The notes beneath the pieces are model-generated. The model did not search any database. It saw nothing but the letters and a program-made list of their open reading frames with translations, and was not told the origin of the DNA. Below are positions 27,252 to 33,853 of a stretch of DNA of 64,000 nucleotides, in pieces. The position numbers were made by a program, and so were the translations under genes. Source of the DNA: Eutreptiella sp. 'Long Island Sound 2002' (taxonomy: Eukaryota; Euglenozoa; Euglenophyceae; Eutreptiales; Eutreptiaceae). The DNA lies in the NCBI GenBank assembly GCA_964036045.1, contig OZ038385.1, positions 3,720,001 through 3,784,000 on the forward strand, in the 5' to 3' direction. Every line of letters begins with the position of its first letter. Position 1 is the stretch's first letter.

Positions 27252-30148
27252 ATCGACCGGCACACGTAGGGGGAGCACCTGACGCACGCGGCGCAGCTAA
27301 TTGGCGACATCTATGGGAAAGGTGTTGTGCTGTCGTTGGAATTTGTCCTCTCGTGCAAGAGCGTCTCTGCGGATGCATTTAAAAAGGGCCAAGGGATTAT
27401 GAAGTGGGTGCCAACTTTGATTGTGCACAATCAAGAGCACTGGTGTGCCAGCTGATTTGAGTTCTTAGGAATGAATTGTTTACATTGATTAACCCAAGCC
27501 ACTGCAAAAAAAATTTTTGGTAGAGAATGGGACAATTGTCCCTCCACTCACATGCATTGCTTCAATGCCCCTTGGGGCCCATCATGCCGGCGCCATACAT
27601 GCATGCAGCAGGGTCATAGGACAGAGGGCACAACCTCCAGCGTGGTTTGGATACTGACGAACTCGAGTATGGCGTAGACCCCGTTTGACCCCATGAAATT
27701 GCGGCTCAGGTCGATAGAATTCAGCGCCAGTTGTTCTGAATGCAAGGGACAGGCTCAGAGAGGCCCTTTGAGCAAAGGGAAGGTGGATCGGGGAACAAAT
27801 AACACAACATCAACCCCTCCACCATGGGACCCCTCGGGATTGGACGTAGACTACAGCCCCCTAACTAATTGTTGGCTGGAGGCCCCTTGGGGGGGGGGGG
27901 GGGTCCGAAAGAGGCGATTGGGGGGGAGGGTCCAGGAGGGGTGCTTTGGGGGGGGGGGATTACATGCCCCCCAGGCCAAGCGTTGGTTAATCACAGGCTC
28001 CCCTCCCCCTAACCATACCATCGCTCTCAACCTACTAGCCCCAACCTTTGCAGCTAGCTGGTTCAGCCATGCCAGCCATGTTGGTTAGACTGAACAAGAC
28101 CTTCAAAATTTTTGGTTCATGGCTTGCCTTTGCTACATCATTGCGCTCCATTTTGGACCCCAGCACTAACTCTAACCCCAGCCTAGGGTTAGGGCTAGGG
28201 CTAGAGGTAGGGGTAGGGGTAGGGGTAGGACGAGGCTTTGGGTGGGGTGGGTTTCAGGGTCAGGGTTGGGGTTAAAGGTAGTGTTGATGCAAAGAGCAGT
28301 GCACTGTGGCTCATCGTAGCTTGCTTGTTTGCCTTCAGATATGTTGTTCCTCAGCCTCCCCTAAGCTCTTCAATTTGTCCTCACGGGAGTTGGTGCTGGC
28401 CCACGTGGGGACGGGGTGTGGGTTGCAATTTGTGCGTGTCAGGCGTGCTACCCAGGCAGTGACTGCGCCTAGCCCCTGTGAAGGGTGAGTCGGGGTGGGT
28501 GATAGGTAGGGCAGCCTTCGCCATGGTAAATTTCATGAAGTGCAGTTCATACCAACGAGGCACAGTCAGTTGTGGCGGAGGGTGGGTGACGGAGTGCCCC
28601 ACCTGTGCGCCAATGCCTGTCGGCCGGAGGCCCCCGGGGGGGGGGGGGGGGGTCAACGTCCTAGGGCCTGTGGGGTCACCCTCGCTATGGGATACAGATG
28701 CGTGTGCACGACCGGTACTGTTCAGCACAAAGCAGAGGTGCAAAGCAAAAGTCGAAGAAAAAAGCTCTTCAATGACATGTCATAGGCGCCTTTCGCTGTA
28801 GCAAACAAGATGGCATAGAGTGCACAGGTGTTCACTACACCTAAAGTCCTATAAACTGTCAATCTGGTTGACGGTCGTTAGCAGAAAGTGCCGCCGAACG
28901 TCTTGACCATGCTTCAAACGTCAAACAGCAGGGACCCCCCTCCCCCCTTCCCTGCCGTCCACTCATGAACTACAACCCAGTTGCCAGCGGATTTTGTGCA
29001 ATTGAAGTGATGTTGGGGGGGGGGGGGGGGATGGTGAACAACAACCCTTCAATTTAGTAACTTTTCCGGATCCCTGCCCCAATACAGCTTTGGGAGCCCT
29101 GTTAACCCTTCGATACAACAGTGCTTCTCACACTGACAAGCGTTTCCCCAACCAACATAAAGTGAGAAGAAGCTGCACAATAGGGAGGGCGGCATTGACA
29201 CACCGAAAATCTCTTGCATTTGGAAATGGACTAGGAAGGCCAACAATTGCGCCTCCTCATCTAAGCCTGTGGTTGATTGGCGAAATTTTCAGCCCTTTGT
29301 GACGGGCTTTGCAAGACGCAAACCGATGGCATTTGGACTGAAGAAGAATGTCCAGTGTGCACCTTAGTGTCTCCCCCCATTTCAATGCATCCCTGCTGGG
29401 CAGGAGGCTGTTTTGCGTGGGAGAAGTTGTCTGATGCAGGGGAAGAATCAGGGGTCAGCATTCAATGCCATAGTGACACTGCACTGTTTGAAACAACAGG
29501 TAGTTTTGTTCATGCAACACGGCTTGGGTGGGTACAGGAAAAGATGAGCAGTGACGCAGCGCGGGAAGCCCCCCTCTCCATGTGCCGAGCCCAATACCAT
29601 CTCCAACCGCCTTCGTCACGGCCACCAACATCCTGCTCTGGACCCCATCCCCTTCCAGTGCATCCTTGCCCCTGCCTGCGTCTTGCATATCACGGCCCTT
29701 CCGGTCTGTGTTTTACACCCGCTGCTGCGCTGATCATGCACGCCACACACCCTACCATTAACTGGCACCCACACAACACCTACACTCTTCTGAATTTTCC
29801 TGAACCCCCCCAAACACACACCCCGTACCCAATCCTTTCATCCGAGACAAAACACCCCCAAGTCTTCACAGTACCAGACCCCGTCCCCTCTGCTCATGCA
29901 CCAGATCCCTTCACACACATAAATATACCTGGCGGTGTCAGGGAATCGAAGGTGTTCAGAAGGCCGGAATTAGGTTTGCAGCCCTTCTGCTTGCAAACGC
30001 GGGTGTACAGGCGCCGCAGCAGCCCCCCACCGCTCGTGTCGCCCGTGTCCATCAGCCCTGCAGGGCTGGCATTGCTCTGGAACTCCTTGGCCCACCCAAC
30101 CACACACCCAAGAGAGGGTGCCGACACGGCCACGGGCTGCGATTGCAT
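7225..30148 (-). CDS. NLR-like STAND ATPase: LRR, DUF4062, NACHT (15 exons)
   Basis: The 3' end is not found. Joined minus-strand exons: 30148-29929, 27735-27635, 20498-20371, 19001-18765, 18054-17889, 17324-17238, 15469-15171, 14177-13901, 13344-13148, 12021-11913, 11670-11455, 9957-9830, 9267-9198, 8773-8621 and 7375-7225. All junctions are GT-AG and phases agree throughout, giving 846 codons. Residues 1-73 form a cap and about 74-185 carry leucine-rich repeats. About 223-480 match the DUF4062 domain of TEP1/NPHP3-type proteins (VRVYISST start, FTGERIG). The NACHT part has Walker A GATGSGKST (549-557), VYFFVGGSKNST, Walker B LVLVVDGIDD (637-646) and the winged-helix-like segment near 797-846. 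From the family, the product is expected to be a signal-responsive ATPase that oligomerises; immune or ciliary roles are inference. The ATG at 30148 has an in-frame TAG 15 bases upstream. The last exon ends in phase 1, so downstream exons, perhaps a repeat domain, are missing from the model. Confidence 0.88.
8621..8773 (-). CDS. Exon 14 (NACHT helical region)
   Basis: The acceptor is AATGTTGCAG. It encodes VPMFHVLVAELFRSVLGSL and MRFITE, corresponding to the Pro-Leu-x-Leu-x-x-x-x-Glu-Leu-Arg helix of the family. The donor is CGGAG then GTGCTT. Confidence 0.82.
9198..9267 (-). CDS. Exon 13 (NACHT helical region)
   Basis: The acceptor is TTCTCATCAG and the donor AGAG then GTGACT. It encodes 24 residues, YLTPVELPGLGKDTEALTTH plus three. 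Phase agrees on both sides. The intron before it contains the AACAC microsatellite. Confidence 0.85.
9424..9575. repeat. AACAC microsatellite in intron 12
   Basis: About 30 copies of the pentamer ACAAC/AACAC in tandem. It lies inside the intron between exons 12 and 13 of the NLR-like gene. It creates long spurious ORFs in all frames because the pentamer lacks stops on both strands. Confidence 0.97.
9830..9957 (-). CDS. Exon 12 (NACHT sensor region)
   Basis: The acceptor is CGCTGTGCAG. It encodes VRVILSSGTLSPSLKMLRQR, where the V-x-V-I-x-S-S strand is the sensor-type position after Walker B. Joined to exon 11 it reads SWVPHSFHQK-VRVILSSG, matching the family order. Confidence 0.9.
11455..11670 (-). 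CDS. Exon 11 (Walker B)
   Basis: The acceptor is CGTCACCAG. It encodes LVLVVDGIDDIE, a Walker B strand with the NACHT-type D-G-I-D-D arrangement, followed by ALSWVPHSFHQK. The donor is CAGAAG then GTCCCG. Confidence 0.92.
11913..12021 (-). CDS. Exon 10 (NACHT core strand)
   Basis: The acceptor is CCCTCCACAG. It encodes RDATLVYFFVGGSKNSTY, matching the Phe-x-Phe-(I/V)-Gly-x-x-x-x-Ser-Thr segment found after Walker A in TEP1-type NACHT domains. The donor is AGGG then GTACGT. Confidence 0.9.
12735..13080. repeat. Pyrimidine-rich CCCTCC tracts in intron 9
   Basis: Two blocks of CCCTCC/TCCCTC-type sequence (about 12741-12870 and 13037-13085) within the intron between exons 9 and 10. They are strand-asymmetric pyrimidine mirror tracts with potential to form triplex DNA. 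Between them a CATTCAAGGTGCTGGGCACC block recurs as CGTTCAAGATGCAGGGCACC. Confidence 0.6.
13148..13344 (-). CDS. Exon 9 (Walker A)
   Basis: The acceptor is TCTTTGTAG. It encodes VGRESPLKALEDY, typical of STAND and Orc/AAA-like ATPases, followed by the P-loop GATGSGKSTLLAEF. The donor is GGCAG then GTCTTG. Confidence 0.93.
13901..14177 (-). CDS. Exon 8 (linker between DUF4062 and NACHT)
   Basis: The acceptor is CTGCCTCGCAG. It encodes a helical linker (YEYRRARLFEQMELCAV, STDMWAAAKALYSDVAEE) ending YTASQQ. The donor is AGCAG then GTGCTG, phase 0. Confidence 0.85.
14896..15060. repeat. Dispersed repeat A, copy 2
   Basis: Related to 5390-5600 in the same orientation. This copy lies in intron 7 of the NLR-like gene. 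Confidence 0.7.
15171..15469 (-). CDS. Exon 7 (end of DUF4062)
   Basis: The acceptor is TGCTCTCAG. It encodes HQYYKWLEKDQLDKVAKM, SLPQLEVWHAFL and FVYRRDGS, the last matching the Phe-x-Tyr-x-Arg-Asp strand that ends this domain in NPHP3/TEP1-like proteins. The donor is ACCAG then GTGCCC, phase 2. Confidence 0.88.
16078..16290. repeat. GGCGGTTGGC minisatellite
   Basis: Dense array of GGTTGGC, GGCGGTTGG and GGTGGTTGG units over about 210 bp, in intron 6 of the NLR-like gene. The plus strand has regularly spaced GG pairs and could form two-tier G-quadruplexes. Confidence 0.9.
16541..16869. repeat. 42-bp direct repeats flanking a 245-bp segment
   Basis: The segment TGTGACCTAATTAAAAAACA plus 22 further bases at 16541-16582 recurs at 16828-16869 with one mismatch. 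The first copy is preceded, and the second followed, by CGCC plus a long G run. The intervening 245 bp contain TCAGTCAGACA-type short repeats. The structure lies within intron 6. Confidence 0.85.
17238..17324 (-). CDS. Exon 6 (DUF4062)
   Basis: The acceptor is CTCCACAG. It encodes AIDGCREPCNGHLPWLIVF and TGERIGEAPE, corresponding to the Ile-Asp-x-Cys-Arg helix and the Gly-x-Arg-Tyr/Ile-Gly strand of the family. The donor is CGAG then GTCCGT. Confidence 0.88.
17515..17690. repeat. AT-rich GATT/AATC-rich segment
   Basis: Low-complexity sequence built from GATT, AATCAATC and TTGATT words on both strands within intron 6 of its neighbours' non-coding DNA, just left of exon 5. It is far more AT-rich than the rest of the intron. 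Confidence 0.6.
17889..18054 (-). CDS. Exon 5 (DUF4062)
   Basis: The acceptor is CCTGTGCAG. It encodes VDFQEELSVVQKVVFPKL and LRFIPVVLSWD, matching the family pattern of an acidic turn, a helix ending in VFPKL and a V-D/S-L-R/S-W strand. The donor is CGAG then GTGTGG, phase 0. Confidence 0.9.
18765..19001 (-). CDS. Exon 4 (end of LRRs, start of DUF4062)
   Basis: The acceptor is CTTCCGCAG. The exon continues the last repeat (LTFVGVDDTSIDDEW), passes through an acidic and Ser/Thr-rich linker and ends in KYVRVYI. The donor is CATCAG then GTCTGC, and joining to exon 5 rebuilds the VRVYISST motif that opens DUF4062 domains. Confidence 0.9.
19805..19935 (-). repeat. Possible tRNA-like unit
   Basis: On the minus strand TGGCGCAACTGGTAAGCG (19925-19908) resembles a Pol III A box, and GGTTTGACCTCC about 95 bases further on resembles a B box. 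The A-to-B distance is too long for a normal tRNA. This is a weak call. Confidence 0.2.
20371..20498 (-). CDS. Exon 3 (leucine-rich repeats)
   Basis: The acceptor is a classic pyrimidine tract ending TCTTCCTACAG. It encodes HVDLSYNNVELEHIVAM and LKSLNLSGNPLTVVAA, two leucine-rich repeat signatures. The donor is GCCAG then GTGTTG, phase 2. Confidence 0.9.
20648..20715. repeat. Dispersed repeat B, copy 1
   Basis: Similar to 46969-47040 in the same orientation, with GGTTC(T/C)GATAGACTGAA-type start and CATTAGTCCA-type end. Lies in intron 2 near its 3' side. Confidence 0.6.
20945..21275. repeat. Two CA arrays with short direct repeats
   Basis: CA dinucleotide arrays occupy 20945-20985 and 21093-21132. 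TAGGCGCCTTTCTGCA occurs next to the second array (21079) and again at 21258, GACAAACAGAGCA at 21053 and 21178, and GAAGCGAGATGAACAGGC twice in tandem at 21136-21174. These lie at the 3' side of the minus-strand retroelement and may mark its terminus or insertion site. Confidence 0.7.
21478..22743 (-). pseudogene. RT-like domain with atypical catalytic motif
   Basis: Frame-consistent blocks at 22743-22447 and 22419-21478 are separated by two stops. The first contains SVTKLDCKEQFNKI, fitting RT motif A with its Asp. The second contains CIPMGGSFSAQSADL, fitting motif B (P-x-G-x-x-x-S), and then MCQFRGNILVASDV where motif C (Y-x-D-D) should be, so neither catalytic Asp is present there. The rest of the 313-residue block (thumb/tail) is unrecognised. 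The gap between blocks contains CAG then GTAAGT, a consensus splice donor, so a short intron of about 60 bases is an alternative to decay. Confidence 0.55.
22733..23603 (-). pseudogene. Element domain of unknown function, duplicated
   Basis: The open block 23263-22733 encodes about 176 residues with VSALERFASQVQG, AVKLIKEHGWNANPRARF and a basic stretch. Immediately upstream in the same direction lies a second copy of its first 65 codons, in another frame, produced by the tandem duplication listed separately. I do not recognise a family. Confidence 0.5.
23067..23456. repeat. 196-bp tandem duplication within the element
   Basis: Two tandem copies (about 23067-23262 and 23264-23456) share blocks such as TTTTGATATGGTGTGCACTG and GGCAAGAGGGAGTCAAGATC at an offset of 196 bases, with scattered differences. 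As 196 is not a multiple of three the duplication shifts the frame. Confidence 0.92.
23776..24603 (-). pseudogene. GIY-YIG endonuclease-like domain
   Basis: The frame encodes HLYYNVVYIGITTSAPI followed by a TAG at 24286-24288 and then RLRKHMNDAL, in the same frame. Together these match the GIY-YIG core (Y-x-x-Y-(I/V)-G-x-T-x-x, then a basic R-x-x-x-H helix). The stop falls exactly between the second strand and the helix. The downstream 164-residue block (starting 24270) is Trp-rich and unrecognised. A 13-base G run at 24363-24375 interrupts the start of the domain. Confidence 0.65.
24572..25375 (-). pseudogene. Fragmented element ORFs, unrecognised
   Basis: Open blocks at 25375-25139, 25254-24865 and 24841-24572 shift between two frames and overlap. 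They encode stretches such as SFEHIWFWVRDCLCSELM and DYIARKVLHTLSTVFRGIL. Position and orientation make them part of the retroelement; no domain is recognised. Confidence 0.45.
25372..26544 (-). pseudogene. Gag-like ORF with CCHC zinc knuckle
   Basis: One frame is open from 26544 to 25372 except for TGA codons at 25993-25995 and 25603-25605. Near its start it encodes CMWCGVKGHDLKEC, a C-x2-C-x4-H-x4-C zinc knuckle as in Gag-type nucleic acid chaperones, then a coiled-coil-like segment (ASLQEEMKGIKKSVANV) and an acidic, Ser/Pro-rich region. The first 40 residues are translation of a CAGG microsatellite, so the real start is probably downstream of that repeat or in a lost exon. Confidence 0.6.
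26430..26492. repeat. GACC and CAGG microsatellites
   Basis: A short GACC run followed by about ten CAGG-type units, next to the 5' end of the minus-strand element. Confidence 0.9.
27208..27248. repeat. CTGT microsatellite
   Basis: About ten copies of CTGT/TGTC in tandem, within intron 2 of the NLR-like gene. Confidence 0.95.
27635..27735 (-). CDS. Exon 2 (leucine-rich repeat)
   Basis: The acceptor is GCATTCAG and the donor GGAG then GTTGTG. It encodes a leucine-rich repeat with the pattern LNSIDLSRNFMGSNGVYAI. Its last residues TTLE join exactly to HVDLSYNN of exon 3, restoring a repeat boundary across a 7136-base intron. Confidence 0.88.
28180..28275. repeat. Degenerate TAGGG-type array
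   Basis: Repeats of CTAGGG, TTAGGG, GAGGTAGGG and GGTAGGGG occupy about 90 bp, preceded by CTAACCCC. It resembles a degraded interstitial telomere-like or G-rich microsatellite and lies in intron 1 of the NLR-like gene. Confidence 0.6.
29929..30148 (-). CDS. Exon 1 of the NLR-like gene
   Basis: It starts with ATG in a GCCGCTATGC context and encodes 73 residues, including LYTRVCKQKGCKPNSGLL, which resembles the helical cap before leucine-rich repeats in protist LRR proteins. The donor is CCGCCAG then GTATAT, phase 1. An exon further upstream cannot be excluded. Confidence 0.8.
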
Positions 30149-30718
30149 AGCGGCGATGGCACGCTACATCGATGCCTCTACAACAACAGTTCCCTGTGCC
30201 CAACGGCAAGGACGCTGAGTCGTAATCAAACGGAAGGAGGGCTCAGACTGCAACGCACAACTGAAACTCAGCAAACCATATGTCCTACAGCTTCCCACCG
30301 GGGCTTCAAAGATGAACAAAGGGCAGCTAGATGTGCCAAGCTCGCCTACTATCTACGCCCCGCCTGCCCTGTTGCCGTTGCTCAGTGCTGGGAGAACAAG
30401 ATCGCAGGCAATCTTTCCTTCAGTCCATGGTAACACAAGTGGCTGTGCTCGTGCTGGTGCTCTTTCCTGCTGTTGTTCTGCTCGTCGTTTGCCAGCCATT
30501 CTCTACTTCGGGTGTGCCCTACCGGCTGGAGTATGACCAAACATGCACTGCACCAAGGGCGGTCCGGCAGCCTTCGGGGCCAGAGCATAAGCGCTGTTGC
30601 CCTTTTCCCAACCTCTGATTCTGTCCGCCTTTTAACTCCCTTCAATGACGGGCCAATAACTAAGCTATTGGACTACCATTGTTGCCGCAACTCAGCTGGA
30701 GGCGAGAAAGTGTCTCCT

Positions 30719-31060
30719 GGAGGAGTATTTGCCCGGCGCGTGCTCGGTGCGCTACTTTTTTTCTTATTTCTTGACGCTCAAGGTGTCATTGACTGTACTC
30801 GGGAGAACTCCGGATAGTAGAAGGTCCATTTATGTACAATACAGGTGCACCCAGAAACTGGGTGCACCTGAGGCCCCAGCAACGTTCCGTCATAACATGT
30901 ATTGATGCTTCATACAGTAGTGCAGCCGCTCTACCACGCCTGACAGGCATTCATTCTAACTTGAGGTGTGAGGCGTGCTCGGCGCGCTACTTTTGTATTA
31001 ACTATCCCAACCCCGCATTTACCCTTCCCTTGAGAAGCCTCCCAAGTGGACCAGAGTGGA
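30719..31060. repeat. Dispersed repeat C, two copies
   Basis: GTGCGCTACTTTT-type sequence within GGAGTATTTGCCCGGCGCG context at 30719-30765 recurs as GCTCGGCGCGCTACTTTTG at 30976-31050, followed by CTTGAGAAGCCTCCCAAGTG. A third relative at 41160-41260 has GGCGCACCTGGTGCGCTACT followed by AGAGAAGCCCCAAAGCACAC. Confidence 0.6.
30842..30870. repeat. Perfect 13-bp hairpin, 3-base loop
   Basis: CAGGTGCACCCAG (30842-30854), loop AAA, then its exact reverse complement (30858-30870). Confidence 0.95.
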
Positions 31061-31152
31061 CTGCAAACCTTCCCTACAAAGCACGCTACATAAGGCGAAC
31101 TAGCTGAATTCAACACCAATGTGTATCCATCATGTATTGCTTAACAAACAAT

Positions 31153-31223
31153 TTGATCCCCACAAGTGTGGGGATCAATACATTCATCGCAATAATGCTC
31201 CTAGCACTCACCACAAGCTTGTG
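31153..31223. repeat. 11-bp hairpin and nearby palindrome
   Basis: TTGATCCCCAC (31153-31163), loop AAGT, and its exact reverse complement (31168-31178). A perfect 12-bp palindrome CACAAGCTTGTG follows at 31212-31223. Confidence 0.9.
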
Positions 31224-32031
31224 ATGGGCGACCCCTAGCATGGTGCACAGCCCAAGCCTTTTGATACTCAGTTGCTAGGCAATGACGACCATCCACCTCT
31301 ACTTGACCCCATCCCTGGCTGAACCATTAGAGGGTGCTGAAATTGCACCGTGCGTAATGCACACGTCAACGGAACTAATGTTTTGGTGTACGTACACCCT
31401 TTTTGGAGGTAGGCAGGTACGTAGTGGCCTCAGGGGTTTGCATGCAACAACGGTCTCCTCCACTCCAAAGACATCATACCTCGGGTGTTGATGGTTGCTA
31501 CTGCCCACAACCCTTGCGAGTGAGGTTGTATCCTTGTGATAGAAAAAGGGGCCACGGTTCTCATGGCTCAAGGAAGACTTGGCATGCGAGATGGGGTGTG
31601 TGAGGCGGTCCAGTGGGCAATCTGAATAAGCTCAAAATGGCTAGAACGTTCATATTGGATTGCCACACAGTCTAGGGTGGTTGATGGGCCCACAATAGTG
31701 GCGGGCACACGCTTGTTCGTACCTTGCCCCCCCCCCCCCCCGTCTCCTCCCCAATGTTGTGGCGGTTCCCCCCCATGGGGGAGGGGACGGTCATGAATTG
31801 ACTGTTCCCCCCCTTGGGCCATGAAGCAACGGATATAGAGGAGTCCTGCTACACTTTTGGCTTCCTCACATGGTGGAGCCACCTGACCACATTGAGCCCA
31901 CAGCTTTTCTCAATTTTGGCTCAGATCGCCCGGGCCATCTGTGTGAGGTTGCTTTGCCAGTGGCTTCCGATGTCCAATGGATCAGAAAGCCAAGTGTCAT
32001 CCCATCGCCAGACGTCCTCTACGTTGCAGCG

Positions 32032-33020
32032 GTCATCCCGAGCTCATCGGAATGAAACGGCGGTGGGGCTCGGCGGCGGTCCTCGGCCGAAAAACTCGGC
32101 GGCGATTTCGGCCGGCCGAGACCGCCGCTGAGGATTTCGGCGGAAAATTTGGCCGACACCGCCGGCCGGGTAGGTTCCGGCGGTTCGGCCGGCCGGCCGA
32201 ACCGCCGGCCGCCTTTTGTGCGCACCGCGTTATGTGTGTACCGCCTTGCCTGTGGCCCCTTAAATAACATGACTCCTCAGGCCGCCTTTTGTGTGCACCG
32301 CCTTGTGTGGGCACTGCAGTCTGTGTGTACCGCCTTGCCTGTGGCCCCTTAAATAGCATGACTCCTGCGGTGGCCACAGGCCGCCTTTTGTGTGCACCGC
32401 CTTGTGTAGGCACCGCCTTCTGTGTGTACCGCCTTGCCTGTGGCCCCTGAAATAACATGACTCCTGCGGTGGCCACAGGCCGCCTTTTGTGTGCACCATC
32501 TTGTGTAGGCACCGCCTTCTGTGTGTACCGCCTTGCCTATGGCCCCTTAAATAACATGACTCCTGCGGTGGCCACAGGCCGTCTTTTGTGTGCACCGCGT
32601 TCTATGTGCACCGCCTTGCCTGTGGCCCCTTAAATAACATGACTCCTGTGATGGCCACAGGCCGCCTTTTGTGTGTACCGCCTTGCCTGTGGCCCCTTAA
32701 ATAACATGACTCCTGCGGTGGCTATAGACCACCTTTTGTGTGCACCACCTCCAAGGACCCTTGCATTCTCGGTCCCCAATGGGTGAAGGTGGGTGAAAAA
32801 AAAGGGTGCGCAACCCGGGGATCCTTGGGGGGTGGTGGGGGGGGGGGGGGGGGTGCGTCGGAACGGCCCGGCCGGAGCGCCGGCCGGGTAGGTTCCGGTG
32901 GTCCGGCCGGCCGAATCGGCCGGCCGACACCGCCGCCGAGCCGAACCGCCGGAACCTAACCAGCCGAGCCGAACCGCCGCCGAGGGTACCGCCGGTTCAT
33001 TCCGTCCAACCGTCATCCCG
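32032..33020. mobile_element. Foldback/MITE-like element with 9-bp TSD
   Basis: GTCATCCCG occurs at 32032-32040 and 33012-33020. Just inside, the left end CGGAATGAAACGGCGGT and the reverse complement of the right end CGGAATGAACCGGCGGT match at all but one base. The similarity continues inward as GC-rich CGGCGGCGGT and GGCCGGCCG sequence for over 100 bp per arm, giving long imperfect inverted arms around a central minisatellite. The first seven bases inside each TSD do not match, so the true ends may differ slightly. A 9-bp duplication suggests Mutator-like mobilisation, which is inference. No transposase is encoded. Confidence 0.6.
32216..32745. repeat. Minisatellite inside the foldback element
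   Basis: Six to seven units of 67-99 bp contain GTGTGTACCGCCTTGCCTG, TGGCCCCTTAAATAACATGA and CTCCTGCGGTGGCCACAGGC. The AAATAACATGACTCCT cores start at about 32262, 32351, 32450, 32549, 32632 and 32699. The unit carries the dyad TGTGGCC/GGCCACA. Confidence 0.92.
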
Positions 33021-33183
33021 TTCTACACAAGCCATCGCTCCTCGTGGGGCTTTCCACTGGACCTTGAAGTTTTGGCGAGTGCACAGAAAGCAGGTCAAGA
33101 CTAGGTCAAGACTGTAACATCCTCCTCCCGCCCCTGGAAATTGTTGAGGTACATGAGGGGCGTATCTGAGAGTGACACGTGAC

Positions 33184-33218
33184 TGGTTGGTTGACCAGGT
33201 TGACCAGGTTGACCAGGT
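33184..33218. repeat. Short 9-bp tandem repeat
   Basis: GGTTGACCA in about three and a half tandem copies. Confidence 0.9.
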
Positions 33219-33853
33219 GCTGCATGTGGGGTGCCCCTTTGCATGGTGCTGTCCCCATCTTCTGGGCATAATTGCTCCCGGATGTAGTGGATTTGTACGT
33301 GACCTGTTCATTCAATTATCTCAGGCACTGGGCAAACGGTCACATTTTGTGCCCTTAGTGGGCCATACAATGCCAGCGCAGACGTATTGGGGTGTTGTCC
33401 CGTGTCCTCCCGAAGATGATTTGCCTGGCCTGAAGCTTGCATCTTTGTTGTGTTTGGTTAAGGGGGGTGGTGGACATGTGGTGCCTCATGCTAGGCTTTC
33501 CCTTTACCCCTGGCAAAAGTTGCCAGCGACTGGCACCGTTCAGCCCTTTTACCTGACACACTGAGATTGTTAGCGCACTTTGGGTGGGGTAGGTTACAGG
33601 TCACTAATGTGGTCCTTCCCACCAACCATGGCTTAAGATATTGGACCTGAGGATTGAAAAACCCTGGTGGGTACTGGTTTCAGCAATCAGTCCACACAAC
33701 CATACAGTGTGAGTCAGCGTGAGGAGGGGCTTTGGGGAACAGGGTAAGGTGTCGGAAAATCGTGGACGGCCACCCAATTTCCGGGAGGTGAATGGAGTCT
33801 TTTCTCAGCGGTACACATTCAAGAACACCTAGTACTGGTGATATACCACCCGC

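Larger units (their letters stand above)
30149..32030. other. No gene recognised; hairpins and repeats
   Basis: The stretch upstream of the NLR-like start codon contains no recognised ORF. It should include that gene's promoter, but I see no TATA-like element that can be defended. Three strong inverted repeats and two copies of dispersed repeat C lie within it. Confidence 0.5.

Noticed and set aside
28180-28275. Chromosome end or functional telomere
   Set aside because: The TAGGG units are degenerate and mixed, and the array is internal to a gene intron.
29277-30218. 313-codon plus-strand ORF
   Set aside because: It is antisense to exon 1 of the NLR-like gene and has no motif of its own.
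32216-32745. Regularly repeated array considered as CRISPR
   Set aside because: Units vary in length from 67 to 99 bp, there are no unique spacers, no cas genes, and the genome is eukaryotic.
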